Shown here one piece after another: positions 7,566 through 16,999 of a DNA stretch of 41,141 nucleotides. How positions within the stretch are numbered: the first letter of the stretch is position 1; every line of letters starts with the position of its first letter. The notes under the pieces are model-generated. The model did no database searches, had not been told where the DNA came from, and was given only the letters and a program-made list of their open reading frames with translations. The position numbers and the translations under genes are program-made. Location of the stretch: assembly GCA_026392045.1 (NCBI GenBank), contig JAPLCU010000012.1, positions 1 to 41,141 on the forward strand, read 5' to 3'. Origin of the DNA: Armatimonadota bacterium (lineage in GTDB: Bacteria; Armatimonadota; UBA5829).

Positions 7566-10043
7566 TTATTTCTCGTCGTAGACCTTGGTCATATTTCGAA
7601 TTGCCTCACGGGCTTTTAGCTCCATATCTTCGAGCTGTTTATATCTTGCCAGGCGCTGGGCATCGGCTTCGCAGGGCTTGAAGCCGGGCATGTCGCAGTC
7701 CGGGTTATTCTTGATAGTGTTTTGGCCTGCCTGTATTATTGCGATGGCTTCTTTGCAGGCCGCTTCGTTCTTACCTCTGATCTGACTTAGGCACGGGCTG
7801 AGATCGGGCCGGTCGAAGCTGATCTGCGGGCCACGGTTGCCGTTCCATGATGCGTTTGAATTGAAATCCGTCCCAGCAAGCTCCCCCAGACGCCTAATCT
7901 GGCCGCCATTGAGAGGCGAACGCCCCGCCAGATTATTAGGGTAGGCGGTGGCATAATCGGGATAATAGGGTGCATTGATGTCTACCCATGTAATCAAACG
8001 GTCCAACTCCTCAAGCGAGAGTTGAATGTCTTCGTGGCCGTTTTTTATGACCTCAATCAGCTTGCTGGCGTGTGATCCCCATGTATATGGCTGCTGAATC
8101 TCGGCAGGCCCCGCGCCGACTACCCTGATGTAATTCTTGCGCCACAGCTCGATGTATGATGCGTTGAAAATGAAGTCCTTGTCGCGCGCTAAAATGAGTT
8201 TCATACCCGCAGGCTTGCCGAAATCGTGGCAGCTAACGCAGTTTTTATCGAATATCGGCTGTATCTCTGATAGATAATTAAAGTTTCGCGCAGGCCCATA
8301 CCAGCCTTTGAGCTTAGACGGAGCCCGTTTGAATGCTATCGGCGGATTGGCGGGAGTGGGGGAAGCCGTGCGCCTGTCTTCATGGCAGCCTATGCAACCT
8401 GCCTTTTCCCCTGGTTGTAACAAAGCCCCGCTTCGCATGGACTGCACCATCATTCCGTCTTTGTCCAATAGCTGGAAGTAGATAAATTTATCGCTTGGCG
8501 CTGAGAAGCTCACCGAACCATCCGCCTCAACCGGCACTGTGCCGAGTATACGTTTGTTCATGAAATCGTGCCAGTTTACCCCTGGTAACTGTACGCCCTG
8601 GCCGCCCCATGATGTATAAGTGCGCGCGATTTTTGGAGGGGTCTCGACCACCCTCAGATATTTCACAATTCCGGGTTCAACACTCTTCATGTGAGTGCCG
8701 AGGTAGACATTTTGAATATAAAATGCGCCATCGGAAGTGTCGTATTTACGCTTCGAAGGAATCATCTGCGGACGAGTTCTCGGAATGAGCGGCATTGGAT
8801 CGTAACAGCCTGGGGCTTCCTGGTGCAGCAAGATTTCGTTTCCGAAAATATCCAGCAGATAAATCCCCATCTGTTCGTCATTGCCGGTCATTCTTGAGCA
8901 TAGAAAATACTTGCTGCTCAGCGGGTAAGGGTCTTCGTATTTGGGGTTGGCTCCTCCGATCAAATCCCAGGCTGCGTTCGCGGCGCCAGGATCGCGGACA
9001 AAATCTATAGCGTTCGCGGGCCACGTTTTGATAATTGGCGTGCGGCCGTCTAAACCCTTGCTTCGATCGATTATTCCTATTGCGCCCCAGGGGCGGTCAT
9101 GGCAGCAAACAAGCGAGGCCACAGCGAAATCCGTGCCGGGAATTATCTTTCCATCTATAACACCGCCCGGCGAAGGCGTATTGTTGCCGTAGTAGACGGC
9201 GAGGTTTGTGCCATCCGGGTTTGCGGTCCACAGCCCCTGCGCATCGCCGAAAGCCCGGTCTACATATTCCCATCTATCATAAAGAATGCGGCCGTCCGGC
9301 ATAAGCGACGGGTGACCGTCAAAAAGTGGGTTCTTGCTGAGCTGGCGGATGTTTGCGCCGTCCGATTCCATCCCGAACAAGTTGCATACCACATGAACAT
9401 TACACCCGACGATTTTTGGGTCTCTTGTGGATGTGAAGACTATGTTATCATTGGGCATGTAAATTGGGTCTATATCGCTAACGCCATTGGCCGTGGTGAG
9501 CCCTTTGAGGCCGGAGCCATTTGCGTTAATCTCATAGATATGATAAGAATCGGCCCGGTTTTTGCGCATTGAAAAGACTATTTTCTTAGCTGAAAAATAT
9601 ATTTCAGGGTCGCGAATGAGGCCCTCTGGCAGATCTATAAGTGTCTTGACCCTGCCGCTTGCGAGATCGATGAGCTTGAGCGCGCTGCCGCCGGTAAACT
9701 TGCCATCTATATTATTCTGGCCGATTTCGAACATAGTCTCGGTGTTATGATGGTCGCCTGCGTATTGTTTGCGCACAACGAAAAGAATAGGCTTTGCGCT
9801 GACCAGCGGGTTGGCGATGAGGGCCTCGCGCTGAAGTTGCTCCAGATTCGCTTTGTAAATTTCATTGGCCTCGAACTTATCGAGCTTGGAAAGGAACTCC
9901 TGCCCATGCGGGTAGGCTTTATCATAAGTCTTGATAAGATCATTGATCGCGAGCCGCAGCGGCGAAATCGGGCCCTGCGCCTGCGCGCATATTGATAGCA
10001 TCATCAGGCTGGCGATGATTATTACGATTGACTTGATTTTCAT
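7566..10043 (-). CDS. HzsA-related secreted di-haem cytochrome with TolB-like propeller
   Basis: An 825-residue exported protein. A signal peptide with an AQA cleavage motif occupies residues 1-23. About residues 90-430 contain repeated TolB/WD40-like propeller blades (DPEIYFSAKKIVFSMRKN, SDIDPIYMPNDNIVFTSTRD, GHPSLMPDGRILYDRWEY). Two c-type haem motifs follow, CIGCH at C550 and CVSCH at C602. This order of propeller plus cytochrome c resembles proteins annotated as related to the hydrazine synthase alpha subunit. Nothing else of anammox metabolism is present, so a hydrazine role is not implied; a redox or electron-transfer role is more likely. The ATG at 10043 is preferred for the signal peptide; a TTG four codons upstream is possible. 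A promoter lies at 10104-10077. Confidence 0.8.
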   Translation of the reverse strand: MKIKSIVIIIASLMMLSICAQAQGPISPLRLAINDLIKTYDKAYPHGQEFLSKLDKFEANEIYKANLEQLQREALIANPLVSAKPILFVVRKQYAGDHHNTETMFEIGQNNIDGKFTGGSALKLIDLASGRVKTLIDLPEGLIRDPEIYFSAKKIVFSMRKNRADSYHIYEINANGSGLKGLTTANGVSDIDPIYMPNDNIVFTSTRDPKIVGCNVHVVCNLFGMESDGANIRQLSKNPLFDGHPSLMPDGRILYDRWEYVDRAFGDAQGLWTANPDGTNLAVYYGNNTPSPGGVIDGKIIPGTDFAVASLVCCHDRPWGAIGIIDRSKGLDGRTPIIKTWPANAIDFVRDPGAANAAWDLIGGANPKYEDPYPLSSKYFLCSRMTGNDEQMGIYLLDIFGNEILLHQEAPGCYDPMPLIPRTRPQMIPSKRKYDTSDGAFYIQNVYLGTHMKSVEPGIVKYLRVVETPPKIARTYTSWGGQGVQLPGVNWHDFMNKRILGTVPVEADGSVSFSAPSDKFIYFQLLDKDGMMVQSMRSGALLQPGEKAGCIGCHEDRRTASPTPANPPIAFKRAPSKLKGWYGPARNFNYLSEIQPIFDKNCVSCHDFGKPAGMKLILARDKDFIFNASYIELWRKNYIRVVGAGPAEIQQPYTWGSHASKLIEVIKNGHEDIQLSLEELDRLITWVDINAPYYPDYATAYPNNLAGRSPLNGGQIRRLGELAGTDFNSNASWNGNRGPQISFDRPDLSPCLSQIRGKNEAACKEAIAIIQAGQNTIKNNPDCDMPGFKPCEADAQRLARYKQLEDMELKAREAIRNMTKVYDEK

Positions 10044-10076
10044 AAGATGCCGCAAAACTCCTGTTGTTATGCATGC

Positions 10077-10104
10077 ATGATACTTGCTATACAGCTAATG
10101 TCAA
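10077..10104 (-). promoter_or_regulatory. Likely promoter of the HzsA-related gene
   Basis: On the minus strand TTGACA (10104-10099), a 16-base spacer and TATCAT (10082-10077) give a good sigma-70 promoter about 27 bases before the ATG. Confidence 0.55.
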
Positions 10105-10186
10105 GCGGAAATCAGCAAATTAAGGAGGACACTGGGAGCCGATGGCGTAGAGTAACATGAGTAATCATTCTAAGGTGGAGCATATA

Positions 10187-11341
10187 ATGGACAAAGTAAG
10201 ACTGGGAATCATCGGCGTGGGTGGTATGGGCTGTTTTCATGCGGATTATATCAAGACGGGCTCGATAAATGGCCTGGAGCTTGTGGCTGCGTGCGATATC
10301 GACCCCGAAAAGCTGACCGCTCACCCGGATCTCAAGCAGTTTTCTGATCATAAATCGCTGATCGAATCGGGCGAGGTGGACGCGGTTTTGATCGCAACTC
10401 CGCATTTTGCCCATACCTATATCGGCATCGACGCTCTGAACGCAGGGCTGCATGTGCTCTGCGAGAAGCCGATTTCGGTGCATGTTGCGGATTGCAAGCG
10501 CCTGATCGCCGCGCACACAAACCCCGCGCAGATTTTTGCCGCCATGTTCAACCAGCGCAATGTGCCGGTTCATATTAAGCTCAAGCAGATGATAGATAAC
10601 GGTGAGCTGGGTGAGATTACGCGCGTGAACTGGATTGTTACAGATTGGTTCCGCACTGAAGCTTATTATTCCAGCGGCTCATGGAGGGCCACTTGGAAAG
10701 GCGAAGGCGGCGGGGTTCTGCTCAACCAGTGCCCGCACCAGCTCGATCTCATGCAGTGGCTTTTCGGAATGCCGACCAAAGTTCGAGCGTTCTGCGCGAT
10801 TGGCGCGAAGCATGACATTGAGGTTGAGGACGAAGTGACCGCGTATCTGGAATATGCGAACGGCGCAACCGGCGTATTCATCACCACCACCGGTGAAGCC
10901 CCTGGCACAAATCGGCTTGAAATCGCAGGCGACCGCGGCAAGGTGGTTTTGGAAAACAACAGGATTTGCTTCACCCGCAATGAAACCCTTGCGAGCGAGT
11001 TCAGCAAGACCTCGTCGGAGTGCTATGTTGGCCCGCCCACTTGGAATATCGAAATACCCACTCAGCCCGCGCAAATGCAGCAGCATATGACTATTACGCA
11101 AAACTTCACCGACGCGATTCTAAACGGCACGCCGCTGATTGCGCCTGCCGAGGAGGGAATCAAGTCCGTTGAGCTGGCAAATTCAATGCTCTATTCCTCG
11201 ATGAAGGGAACCACTATCGAGCTGCCGATTGACAACATCGGGTACGAAGAGATGCTCAAAGGCCTGATGGCTACTTCGAGATATCCTAAAGTTGAGCAGA
11301 AAAACGTGAACCGGGACATGAGCAAGTCTTTTGGTAAGTAG
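10187..11341 (+). CDS. Gfo/Idh/MocA family NAD(P)-dependent oxidoreductase
   Basis: A 384-residue cytosolic dehydrogenase. The Rossmann dinucleotide motif GIIGVGGMG is at residues 7-15. The catalytic-lysine motif CEKP is at 92-95. A GGGVLLNQCPHQLDLMQWLFG segment (near residues 179-199) is the family's substrate-site histidine region. The ATG at 10187 has GGTGGAG 6 bases upstream; an in-frame ATG at 10157 lacks a ribosome site. It is followed by two sugar isomerase-like genes in the same direction, a frequent grouping in catabolism of inositols, keto-sugars or uronates. The substrate cannot be told from sequence. Confidence 0.92.
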   Translation: MDKVRLGIIGVGGMGCFHADYIKTGSINGLELVAACDIDPEKLTAHPDLKQFSDHKSLIESGEVDAVLIATPHFAHTYIGIDALNAGLHVLCEKPISVHVADCKRLIAAHTNPAQIFAAMFNQRNVPVHIKLKQMIDNGELGEITRVNWIVTDWFRTEAYYSSGSWRATWKGEGGGVLLNQCPHQLDLMQWLFGMPTKVRAFCAIGAKHDIEVEDEVTAYLEYANGATGVFITTTGEAPGTNRLEIAGDRGKVVLENNRICFTRNETLASEFSKTSSECYVGPPTWNIEIPTQPAQMQQHMTITQNFTDAILNGTPLIAPAEEGIKSVELANSMLYSSMKGTTIELPIDNIGYEEMLKGLMATSRYPKVEQKNVNRDMSKSFGK

Positions 11342-11362
11342 GTTTGAATCGCGAAAGGAAAC

Positions 11363-11388
11363 GGGCCGGATTGCAAATCCGCACGAAC
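11363..11388 (+). repeat. REP-like palindrome between the oxidoreductase and the first isomerase
   Basis: A GGGCCGGATTGCAAATCC core followed by GCACGAAC sits in the 55-base gap and ends 8 bases before the next start codon. Translating through it gives an artificial N-terminal extension, so the upstream in-frame start at 11331 is rejected. It belongs to the GATTGCAAATC family seen at 6907, 12173, 33907 and 34029. Confidence 0.85.
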
Positions 11389-11396
11389 ATCAGGTT

Positions 11397-12164
11397 ATGA
11401 AAATAGAGCAAGTTGCTGCGCAGTTGTATACTATACGGGATTTTATTCAGACGCCTGAGGACATAGCGTCGAGCTTGAAGAAGATTCGCGAGATCGGTTA
11501 TTCGGCTATTCAGATCAGCGGAATGGGGCCTATTGACGAAGGCGAGCTTTCGCGGATTCTCCAGGGTGAAGGCCTCACCTGCTGCGCGACCCATGAGCCA
11601 GGCGCGAGGATTATTTCTGAGCCTGAAGCGATTGTTGAGCGGCTGAATAAGCTCGATTGCAAATATACGGCGTATCCTTACCCGGCAGGAGTGGATTTTT
11701 CCACGCTGGATGCCGTGAAATCTTTCGCGGCTGATCTAAACTCGGCTGGGAAGGTGTTATATGATTCCGGCAAGACGCTTGCTTATCACAATCACCAGAT
11801 AGAGTTCCGCCGATTCGCCGGGCAGACGATTCTGGATATAATCTACGCTGAAACCGACCCGCGATATCTTCAGGGCGAAATCGATGCCTACTGGGTGCAA
11901 TACGGCGGCGGAAACCCGCTCGATTGGTGCAAAAAGCTCAAAGGCCGCCTGCCGCTGCTTCATATGAAAGACTATATGATCACCAATGATAACCAGCCCA
12001 CCTTCGCCGAGATCGGAAACGGCAATCTGGATTGGAAAAGCATAGTAGCCGAGGCCGAATCAGGCGGGTGCGAGTGGTTCATAGTGGAGCAGGATACATG
12101 CGCTGGGGACCCTTTTGATTCGCTTAGGATTAGTTTTGAATATGTAGAAGAGAATTTGGTATGA
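11397..12164 (+). CDS. Sugar phosphate isomerase/epimerase (TIM barrel)
   Basis: A 255-residue protein of the xylose-isomerase-like TIM-barrel (AP endonuclease 2) superfamily. Metal-site residues of the fold are visible: TLAYHNHQIEF (about 127-137), GEIDAYWVQYGG (about 160-171), LLHMKDY (about 185-191) and EWFIVEQD (about 222-229). These should bind one divalent cation for keto-enol isomerisation or epimerisation. The start at 11397 is chosen because the frame upstream runs through a palindromic repeat. Its ribosome site is weak, so translation may depend on the upstream gene. The sugar is unknown. Confidence 0.88.
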   Translation: MKIEQVAAQLYTIRDFIQTPEDIASSLKKIREIGYSAIQISGMGPIDEGELSRILQGEGLTCCATHEPGARIISEPEAIVERLNKLDCKYTAYPYPAGVDFSTLDAVKSFAADLNSAGKVLYDSGKTLAYHNHQIEFRRFAGQTILDIIYAETDPRYLQGEIDAYWVQYGGGNPLDWCKKLKGRLPLLHMKDYMITNDNQPTFAEIGNGNLDWKSIVAEAESGGCEWFIVEQDTCAGDPFDSLRISFEYVEENLV

Positions 12165-12172
12165 TGGCCAAT

Positions 12173-12204
12173 GCGGGCGAGATTGCAAATCTGCCCGAAC
12201 ATGC
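12173..12204 (+). repeat. REP-like palindrome between the two isomerase genes
   Basis: GCGGGCGAGATTGCAAATCT followed by GCCCGAACATGCG lies 9 bases past the preceding stop. It has the same family core and orientation as the copy at 11363. The two isomerase genes are 108 bases apart; the rest of the gap holds an AT-rich stretch and the ribosome site. Confidence 0.85.
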
Positions 12205-12272
12205 GTGACCGTTTTTGCCATCAGACTATCATACCATCATACTATCGGACTAAAATCACGGAGTGAAGAACC

Positions 12273-13148
12273 ATGCTATACCTGACAGGTTTTGCGGACG
12301 AAGCAGCAACTGATATTGACGGGCAAATTAGAGCAACCAAAGAGCTGGGCTGGAGTAATATCGAGTCCCGTAACGTAAACGGCAGGAATATCCACGATAT
12401 TTCCGATGAGGAGTTTGATATCGTTTACGGCAAGCTGCAGGATGCGGGCGTGAAGATCAATTGCTTCGGTTCGGCTATCGCGAACTGGGGCAAGAAAATT
12501 GATGAGCCTTTTGATTCTTCTTTGGAAGAGACAAGACGCGCAATTGGGCGCATGCAAAAGCTCGGCGCGAAGCTTATTCGGATAATGAGCTTTGCCGTGC
12601 TTAAAGATCGCGAGCCTGATGACCAGATGGAAGAAGAGCGATTCAAGCGCGTCCGCGAACTGCACAGGCTGTTTACCGACGCTGGCATCGAACCCGTGCA
12701 CGAAAATTGCATGAACTACGGCGGCATGGCCTGGACATACACCCTGAGGCTTATTGAAAACGTGCCGGGCCTGAAACTCGTTTTCGACACCGGCAACCCC
12801 GTTTTCACAGACGACAGAAACCAGCCCAAACCCTACCCCAAGCAATCGGCATGGGAGTTTTATTCGCATGTCAAAGACCATATCGCTTATATTCACATCA
12901 AAGATGGCAAATGGGACGCCCAAAACGGCAAAACAATCTTCACCCACCCAGGCGAGGGTGACGGCGATGTGCGAAGAATAGTTAAAGACCTGCTCGATAA
13001 CGGCTACGACGGCGGCATCTCAATAGAACCGCACCTGGCAGTAGTCCACCACGATGCCAGCGTAACATCTGATGACGCGATCAGATATGCCAATTATGTG
13101 GAGTATGGGCGGCGGATGATGGGGATGATCGCTGAAATTGAGAGCTGA
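12273..13148 (+). CDS. Second sugar phosphate isomerase/epimerase (TIM barrel)
   Basis: A 291-residue member of the same TIM-barrel superfamily, only distantly similar to its neighbour. Likely metal ligands lie in PVHENCMNYGG (about 141-151), KLVFDTGNP (about 168-176), IAYIHIKDGKW (about 207-217) and GGISIEPHL (about 248-256). GGAG lies 8 bases before the ATG. Paired isomerases beside a Gfo/Idh/MocA dehydrogenase suggest sequential oxidation and isomerisation of one sugar or cyclitol. The substrate is unknown. Confidence 0.9.
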   Translation: MLYLTGFADEAATDIDGQIRATKELGWSNIESRNVNGRNIHDISDEEFDIVYGKLQDAGVKINCFGSAIANWGKKIDEPFDSSLEETRRAIGRMQKLGAKLIRIMSFAVLKDREPDDQMEEERFKRVRELHRLFTDAGIEPVHENCMNYGGMAWTYTLRLIENVPGLKLVFDTGNPVFTDDRNQPKPYPKQSAWEFYSHVKDHIAYIHIKDGKWDAQNGKTIFTHPGEGDGDVRRIVKDLLDNGYDGGISIEPHLAVVHHDASVTSDDAIRYANYVEYGRRMMGMIAEIES

Positions 13149-13286
13149 ATTAATAAATTTGTACTGGTTTGCTTGACATGCCAGCATAAATTAATTTCAC
13201 AAGGAACAAAAACCGATATTCGCGGCGTCTATATAGGTAGTGGGCACGGCTTGATTACGCGGCTAATTACGCCCCGGAGAAGCTGC

Positions 13287-15479
13287 ATGAGATTTCTTCC
13301 AGCAATCTTTTTTGCCGCCTTGGCAGTGTCCGGGGCACTGCCGACCATAGCAGGCAAAGTTACCATCGACCCCAACATAATAGCCCGCACCGCTGCTGCG
13401 TCTTTTCAGACGAAGAGCGACCCCCGCCTTGCTCAAACAATTACCTACACTGCGACAAACAAACGGCTGCACTCGGCGCTCGCGGAAATATCAAAAGCAA
13501 CAGGCGTTACCATAAGCGCTGGCAAAAGTCTTTCAGACTGGCAGGTTAGAGACCTGCCTGTGATAGTTTGTGTCAAAGACCTGCCACTGGGCAAATTGCT
13601 GCGCTCCATAGCAGACGCCACCCACCTCGCGTTCACGTCCACAACTATCAAAAACGTCAAACGATATAGAATCTGGCGTGACGCGAAGCGCGAGAAGCAA
13701 TTGGCGGAGTATTTCAGGCTGAAGTCAGAAGCTGATGAGGCGCGAACCGGCGCAATGTGGGATGCCTGGCTCAAACTGAGCAAAATGTCAGATGCCGAGA
13801 TTGAGCGGGCTGCGAAAGCAAGCCGCATGTGGGGAGATAGCCAACGTGCGATGAGCAAAGAAAAGCTCTCGGCGCAAAAACAATTTGCGCAAGTGATGGC
13901 CTTACTGCCTGAAAGCAGCAAAGACAGGTATATGGCAGGCGAGTGCATCAGCCTGTGCACACAAACTGCGTCCTTGGAATTGGCGCAGGCGCTGCGGGTC
14001 TACTATCAAGATATATGGCAGTGTGCTCGGGTGGGGTTAGAGGCCGCGCAAGCGGCTGGGGAACCAGTTAGCAATAGGCCGATGCGGGAACTGAGTGATA
14101 ATGCAATCAATAAGATAGTCATAAAGATCAATAACGGCAGTAGTAGCGGTCGCATGCCAGGCGGGGAAGCGGAGATGAATGTCATTGTAAACCCAAACGC
14201 GCCAACAGACATCATATGGTCTATGATCGCGCCCCAGGGAGATTCCGCTATGTTCGTATTTGATGATAAGACAAACGCACGCAAAGATATAAAAAAGCCA
14301 ACCACTGAATACGCCGCATTCTTGGTTCCGCTTGGTAGCGCTGAGCTTCGAGAAATGGGCCGTGGCGAGAAGTTCAAAATTGACAAGCCTAAAGAGGACG
14401 ATGTGACGTATGCTGATATAGCATCGATGGTTTCGAACGCCAGCGGATACTCTATCATAGCTGAAGATTTCGTCAGCCATACGAAATGGTCGGCCCCAGA
14501 TATCTACAACCGCGACTTTAGCCTTGCGGATCTTCTGCGTATGGACGGTTTGTTCAATGCACAGCAATGTGATTTTCTGTTCAAAAACACAGAGTGGTAT
14601 GTAGATATCCAGAGCAAACTCTTGGTTGGCTCTGAACAGGAATGGTGGGCGGAACACCATTCTCTTGCCCCAGAAAGCATAATAGCCGAACAGGTGAAGG
14701 GCGTAAATGGAAATGGGCTGGAGATCGACGCTCAGATCTTGACACTATTGTTGTCCGATGAGCAATATAAAGCTTGGGTGATGGCGCATAGAGACCTTGG
14801 CTCGTATTCGGATATTCCCGATAGATACCGGCCTTTGTGGGAACTATATGCGTCATTGTCTCCGGCAGACAAGGCCAAAGCAAAGTCTGCAGATGGCATT
14901 GCGTTGGCAAGCATTTGTGCAGATCAAGCATTGACTTTATTTGCTGAGAGAGCGCAGGCAGCGAGTGAAGTAGGCACGATGGGTAATTTAAGTATCCTGG
15001 GCGATTGGCTCAGTTCCAGATTTGATACGGAGGTGCGTTTTCAAGCTTGGCTTCGAGAACGCTATCCTATGTTTGCCGATGATCGCCGCTTAAGAGATGA
15101 GTTTGCTGATCTTGATTGTGGCGAGGTGCTGCAATCGGCGATAGTCGCTTTCCCGGAATGCAAGTATGCGTTCGCGCAGTTGCCGACTGACCCAACTGCC
15201 ATATCGAAGCTCAGACTGCGACTGTTGAAGACAGATATGTCAGATAACCCATACTGGAAATCCCAGTTCGGCTACATGGGAGAAAAAAGAGTGCCTCACT
15301 CCTACATTCTGCTTTTTGAGGGGGACGAAACCAGAGTAGAAACCTGCCGCTCTGCTACAGTTTATCCGATCTTCTCTGAGAAGCGCATACAGTTCCTGCA
15401 AGAAGCTAAGAAGAAGAACGACGAGAAGAACTCCGCAGACCCAGCTGCTACATCGAGAATTATGGTAGACAGTAAATAG
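13287..15479 (+). CDS. Large secreted protein of unknown function with two STN-like domains
   Basis: A 730-residue protein I do not recognise as a whole. A signal peptide covers residues 1-23 (MRFLPAIFFAALAVSGALPT). Residues about 45-130 look like an STN (secretin/TonB short N-terminal) fold: a LHSALAEISKATGVTIS helix-strand unit, then LPVIVCVKDLPLGKLLRSIA. A second similar unit starts near residue 374 (YADIASMVSNASGYSIIAED, then FSLADLLRMDGLF). Between and after them are charged helical stretches. No secretin or TonB barrel follows, so it is not an outer-membrane channel by itself. ATG 13287 has GGAGA upstream; the frame opens at 13173, but that part is not signal-like. A terminator follows at once. 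Confidence 0.6.
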   Translation: MRFLPAIFFAALAVSGALPTIAGKVTIDPNIIARTAAASFQTKSDPRLAQTITYTATNKRLHSALAEISKATGVTISAGKSLSDWQVRDLPVIVCVKDLPLGKLLRSIADATHLAFTSTTIKNVKRYRIWRDAKREKQLAEYFRLKSEADEARTGAMWDAWLKLSKMSDAEIERAAKASRMWGDSQRAMSKEKLSAQKQFAQVMALLPESSKDRYMAGECISLCTQTASLELAQALRVYYQDIWQCARVGLEAAQAAGEPVSNRPMRELSDNAINKIVIKINNGSSSGRMPGGEAEMNVIVNPNAPTDIIWSMIAPQGDSAMFVFDDKTNARKDIKKPTTEYAAFLVPLGSAELREMGRGEKFKIDKPKEDDVTYADIASMVSNASGYSIIAEDFVSHTKWSAPDIYNRDFSLADLLRMDGLFNAQQCDFLFKNTEWYVDIQSKLLVGSEQEWWAEHHSLAPESIIAEQVKGVNGNGLEIDAQILTLLLSDEQYKAWVMAHRDLGSYSDIPDRYRPLWELYASLSPADKAKAKSADGIALASICADQALTLFAERAQAASEVGTMGNLSILGDWLSSRFDTEVRFQAWLRERYPMFADDRRLRDEFADLDCGEVLQSAIVAFPECKYAFAQLPTDPTAISKLRLRLLKTDMSDNPYWKSQFGYMGEKRVPHSYILLFEGDETRVETCRSATVYPIFSEKRIQFLQEAKKKNDEKNSADPAATSRIMVDSK

Positions 15480-15480
15480 A

Positions 15481-15514
15481 AAAAATGGCCTGCGAGAAAT
15501 CGCAGGCCATTTTT
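15481..15514. terminator. Bidirectional intrinsic terminator
   Basis: A 15-bp perfect stem (15481-15495 with 15500-15514) with a GAAA tetraloop has five A on one side and five T on the other. It therefore ends both the rightward unknown gene and the leftward metY. Confidence 0.93.
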
Positions 15515-15526
15515 GCATTTGATTTA

Positions 15527-16837
15527 TTATCTCTGACTAGCAGCTATCGCCTGCTCCAAATCAGCCTTAATATCTTCTATATTCTCAAGGCCGATTGAGA
15601 GGCGCACGAAGTCATCGCTTACGCCTGTCGAAAGCTGCTCCTCGGGAGTGAGCTGCTGGTGGGTGGTCGATGCCGGATGGATGATCAGACTCTTGGCATC
15701 GCCTATGTTTGCAACGTGCGAGAAGAGCTTCACCGAGTTTATCAGCTTGACCCCAGCCTCGCGGCCGCCCTTAATGCCGAAGCCGATGATGCCGCCGAAG
15801 CCTTCTTTGAGGTATTTTTTTGCGTTTCCATGGTTCTTGTGGCTCGGCAGACCAGGATAGTTCACCCATGATACTGCCGGGTGCCGATCCAGCCACTCGG
15901 CGATTGCCAGCGCGTTCTTGGAATGCTCGCGAATGCGCAGAGGAAGAGTCTCAAGACCCTGCAGGAACAGGAACGAATTGAACGGCGAAAGCGCGGGGCC
16001 GAGGTCTCGCAAAAGCTGAACCCTCGCCTTGATGATATACGCGATTCCCTGAACCACAGCCTTATCATGCAGCCCAAATGCTGCCCAATAGCTCACGCCA
16101 TGATACGATGGGTCCGGCTCGACGAGCTCCGGGAACTTTCCATTGTTCCAGTTGAACTTGCCCGAATCCACAATCGCGCCGCCGATGCTGGTGCCGTGAC
16201 CGCCGATATACTTGGTGAGCGAGTAGACAATAATATCCACTCCCACCTCGAACGGTTTCAGAATCACCGGGCTCACGGTGTTGTCCAACACAAATGGAAT
16301 GCCGTGCTTGTGCGCGACATCAGCGATTGCGCGGAAATCGTCCACGTTATTGGCCGGGTTGCCGATGGATTCCATATAAACCAGCCGCGTGTTTTCATCT
16401 ATGGCCGCGTCGATAGCCGATGGGTCTGAGCTGTCAACAAACTTCACCTCTATGCCGAGCCTCGGCAGGGTGTAATGGAAAAGATTGTATGTGCCGCCAT
16501 AAAGGAAGCTGGTCGAGACGATATTCTGGCCCGCTTGGGTGATATTCAGAATCGCAAGGGTGGTCGCTGCCTGGCCGGATGCCACCGCAAGCGCTCCGCT
16601 GCCGCCATCAAGCATCGCGAGACGCTTCTCCAGCACATCAGTGGTCGGGTTCATCATACGCGTATAGATATTGCCGAACTCTTTGAGGCCAAATAGATTG
16701 GCCGCATGCTCGGCAGAATTGAACACGTATGAGGTGGTCTGATAAATAGGAACCGCGCGCGAATTGGTTGCGCTGTCCGGCGCCTGCCCCCCATGCAGGG
16801 CTATTGTTTCTACTTTCGGGCTAACTTGCTCGCTCAT
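15527..16837 (-). CDS. metY: O-acetylhomoserine sulfhydrylase (aminocarboxypropyltransferase)
   Basis: A 436-residue PLP enzyme of the Cys/Met-metabolism (gamma) family, converting O-acetylhomoserine plus sulfide to homocysteine. K209 in [10 protein letters not shown] binds [23 protein letters not shown] (about 55-74) and [13 protein letters not shown] are family signatures. [10 protein letters not shown] and the length of about 430 point to MetY rather than the shorter MetB/MetC. AAAGGAGG lies 8 bases before the ATG. It is divergent from an Rrf2-family regulator. Palindromes overlap its promoter, so control by cysteine or sulfur status, as known for CymR-type Rrf2 proteins, is a reasonable inference. 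Confidence 0.93.
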   Translation of the reverse strand: MSEQVSPKVETIALHGGQAPDSATNSRAVPIYQTTSYVFNSAEHAANLFGLKEFGNIYTRMMNPTTDVLEKRLAMLDGGSGALAVASGQAATTLAILNITQAGQNIVSTSFLYGGTYNLFHYTLPRLGIEVKFVDSSDPSAIDAAIDENTRLVYMESIGNPANNVDDFRAIADVAHKHGIPFVLDNTVSPVILKPFEVGVDIIVYSLTKYIGGHGTSIGGAIVDSGKFNWNNGKFPELVEPDPSYHGVSYWAAFGLHDKAVVQGIAYIIKARVQLLRDLGPALSPFNSFLFLQGLETLPLRIREHSKNALAIAEWLDRHPAVSWVNYPGLPSHKNHGNAKKYLKEGFGGIIGFGIKGGREAGVKLINSVKLFSHVANIGDAKSLIIHPASTTHQQLTPEEQLSTGVSDDFVRLSIGLENIEDIKADLEQAIAASQR

Positions 16838-16870
16838 TGATTCGCCTCCTTTACCTGGCTTGTGTTTGTA

Positions 16871-16931
16871 TAACCGACTAAGTCGATAGCATTACTATCC
16901 TATAATATTGTAAACCGACCGGTCTTGTCAA
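16871..16931 (-). promoter_or_regulatory. metY promoter with two Rrf2-operator-like palindromes
   Basis: On the minus strand TTGACA (16931-16926), an 18-base spacer and TATTAT (16907-16902) form a promoter. The palindrome GACCGGTC (16917-16924) lies inside the spacer. A second, GACTAAGTC (16875-16883), lies just after the predicted start site. Both are preceded by AACC on the plus strand, giving the shared pattern AACCGACY..RGTC. One sits between -35 and -10 and the other near +15, as expected for repressor sites. Confidence 0.5.
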
Positions 16932-16939
16932 CAATAATC

Positions 16940-16968
16940 TTTTTAGAGCGCCCGTTATATGCTATAAT
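16940..16968 (+). promoter_or_regulatory. Possible promoter of the rrf2-type gene
   Basis: A perfect TATAAT at 16963-16968 is preceded, at 17 bases, by the weak -35 TTTTTA (16940-16945). Transcription would start near 16975, about 25 bases before the ATG. Confidence 0.45.
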
Positions 16969-16999
16969 TACTAAGTTAATAGATAGGAGTTCATACACG

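Noticed and set aside
7566-10043. Hydrazine synthase subunit and anammox metabolism
   Set aside because: Only the domain order is shared. No other hzs or hydrazine dehydrogenase gene is in the window, and the rest of the gene content is that of a sugar-using heterotroph.
10142-10150. Start codon after AAGGAGG upstream of the oxidoreductase gene
   Set aside because: The ATG is followed after one codon by TAG, so no protein is encoded. It could be a leader mini-ORF, but nothing else supports that.
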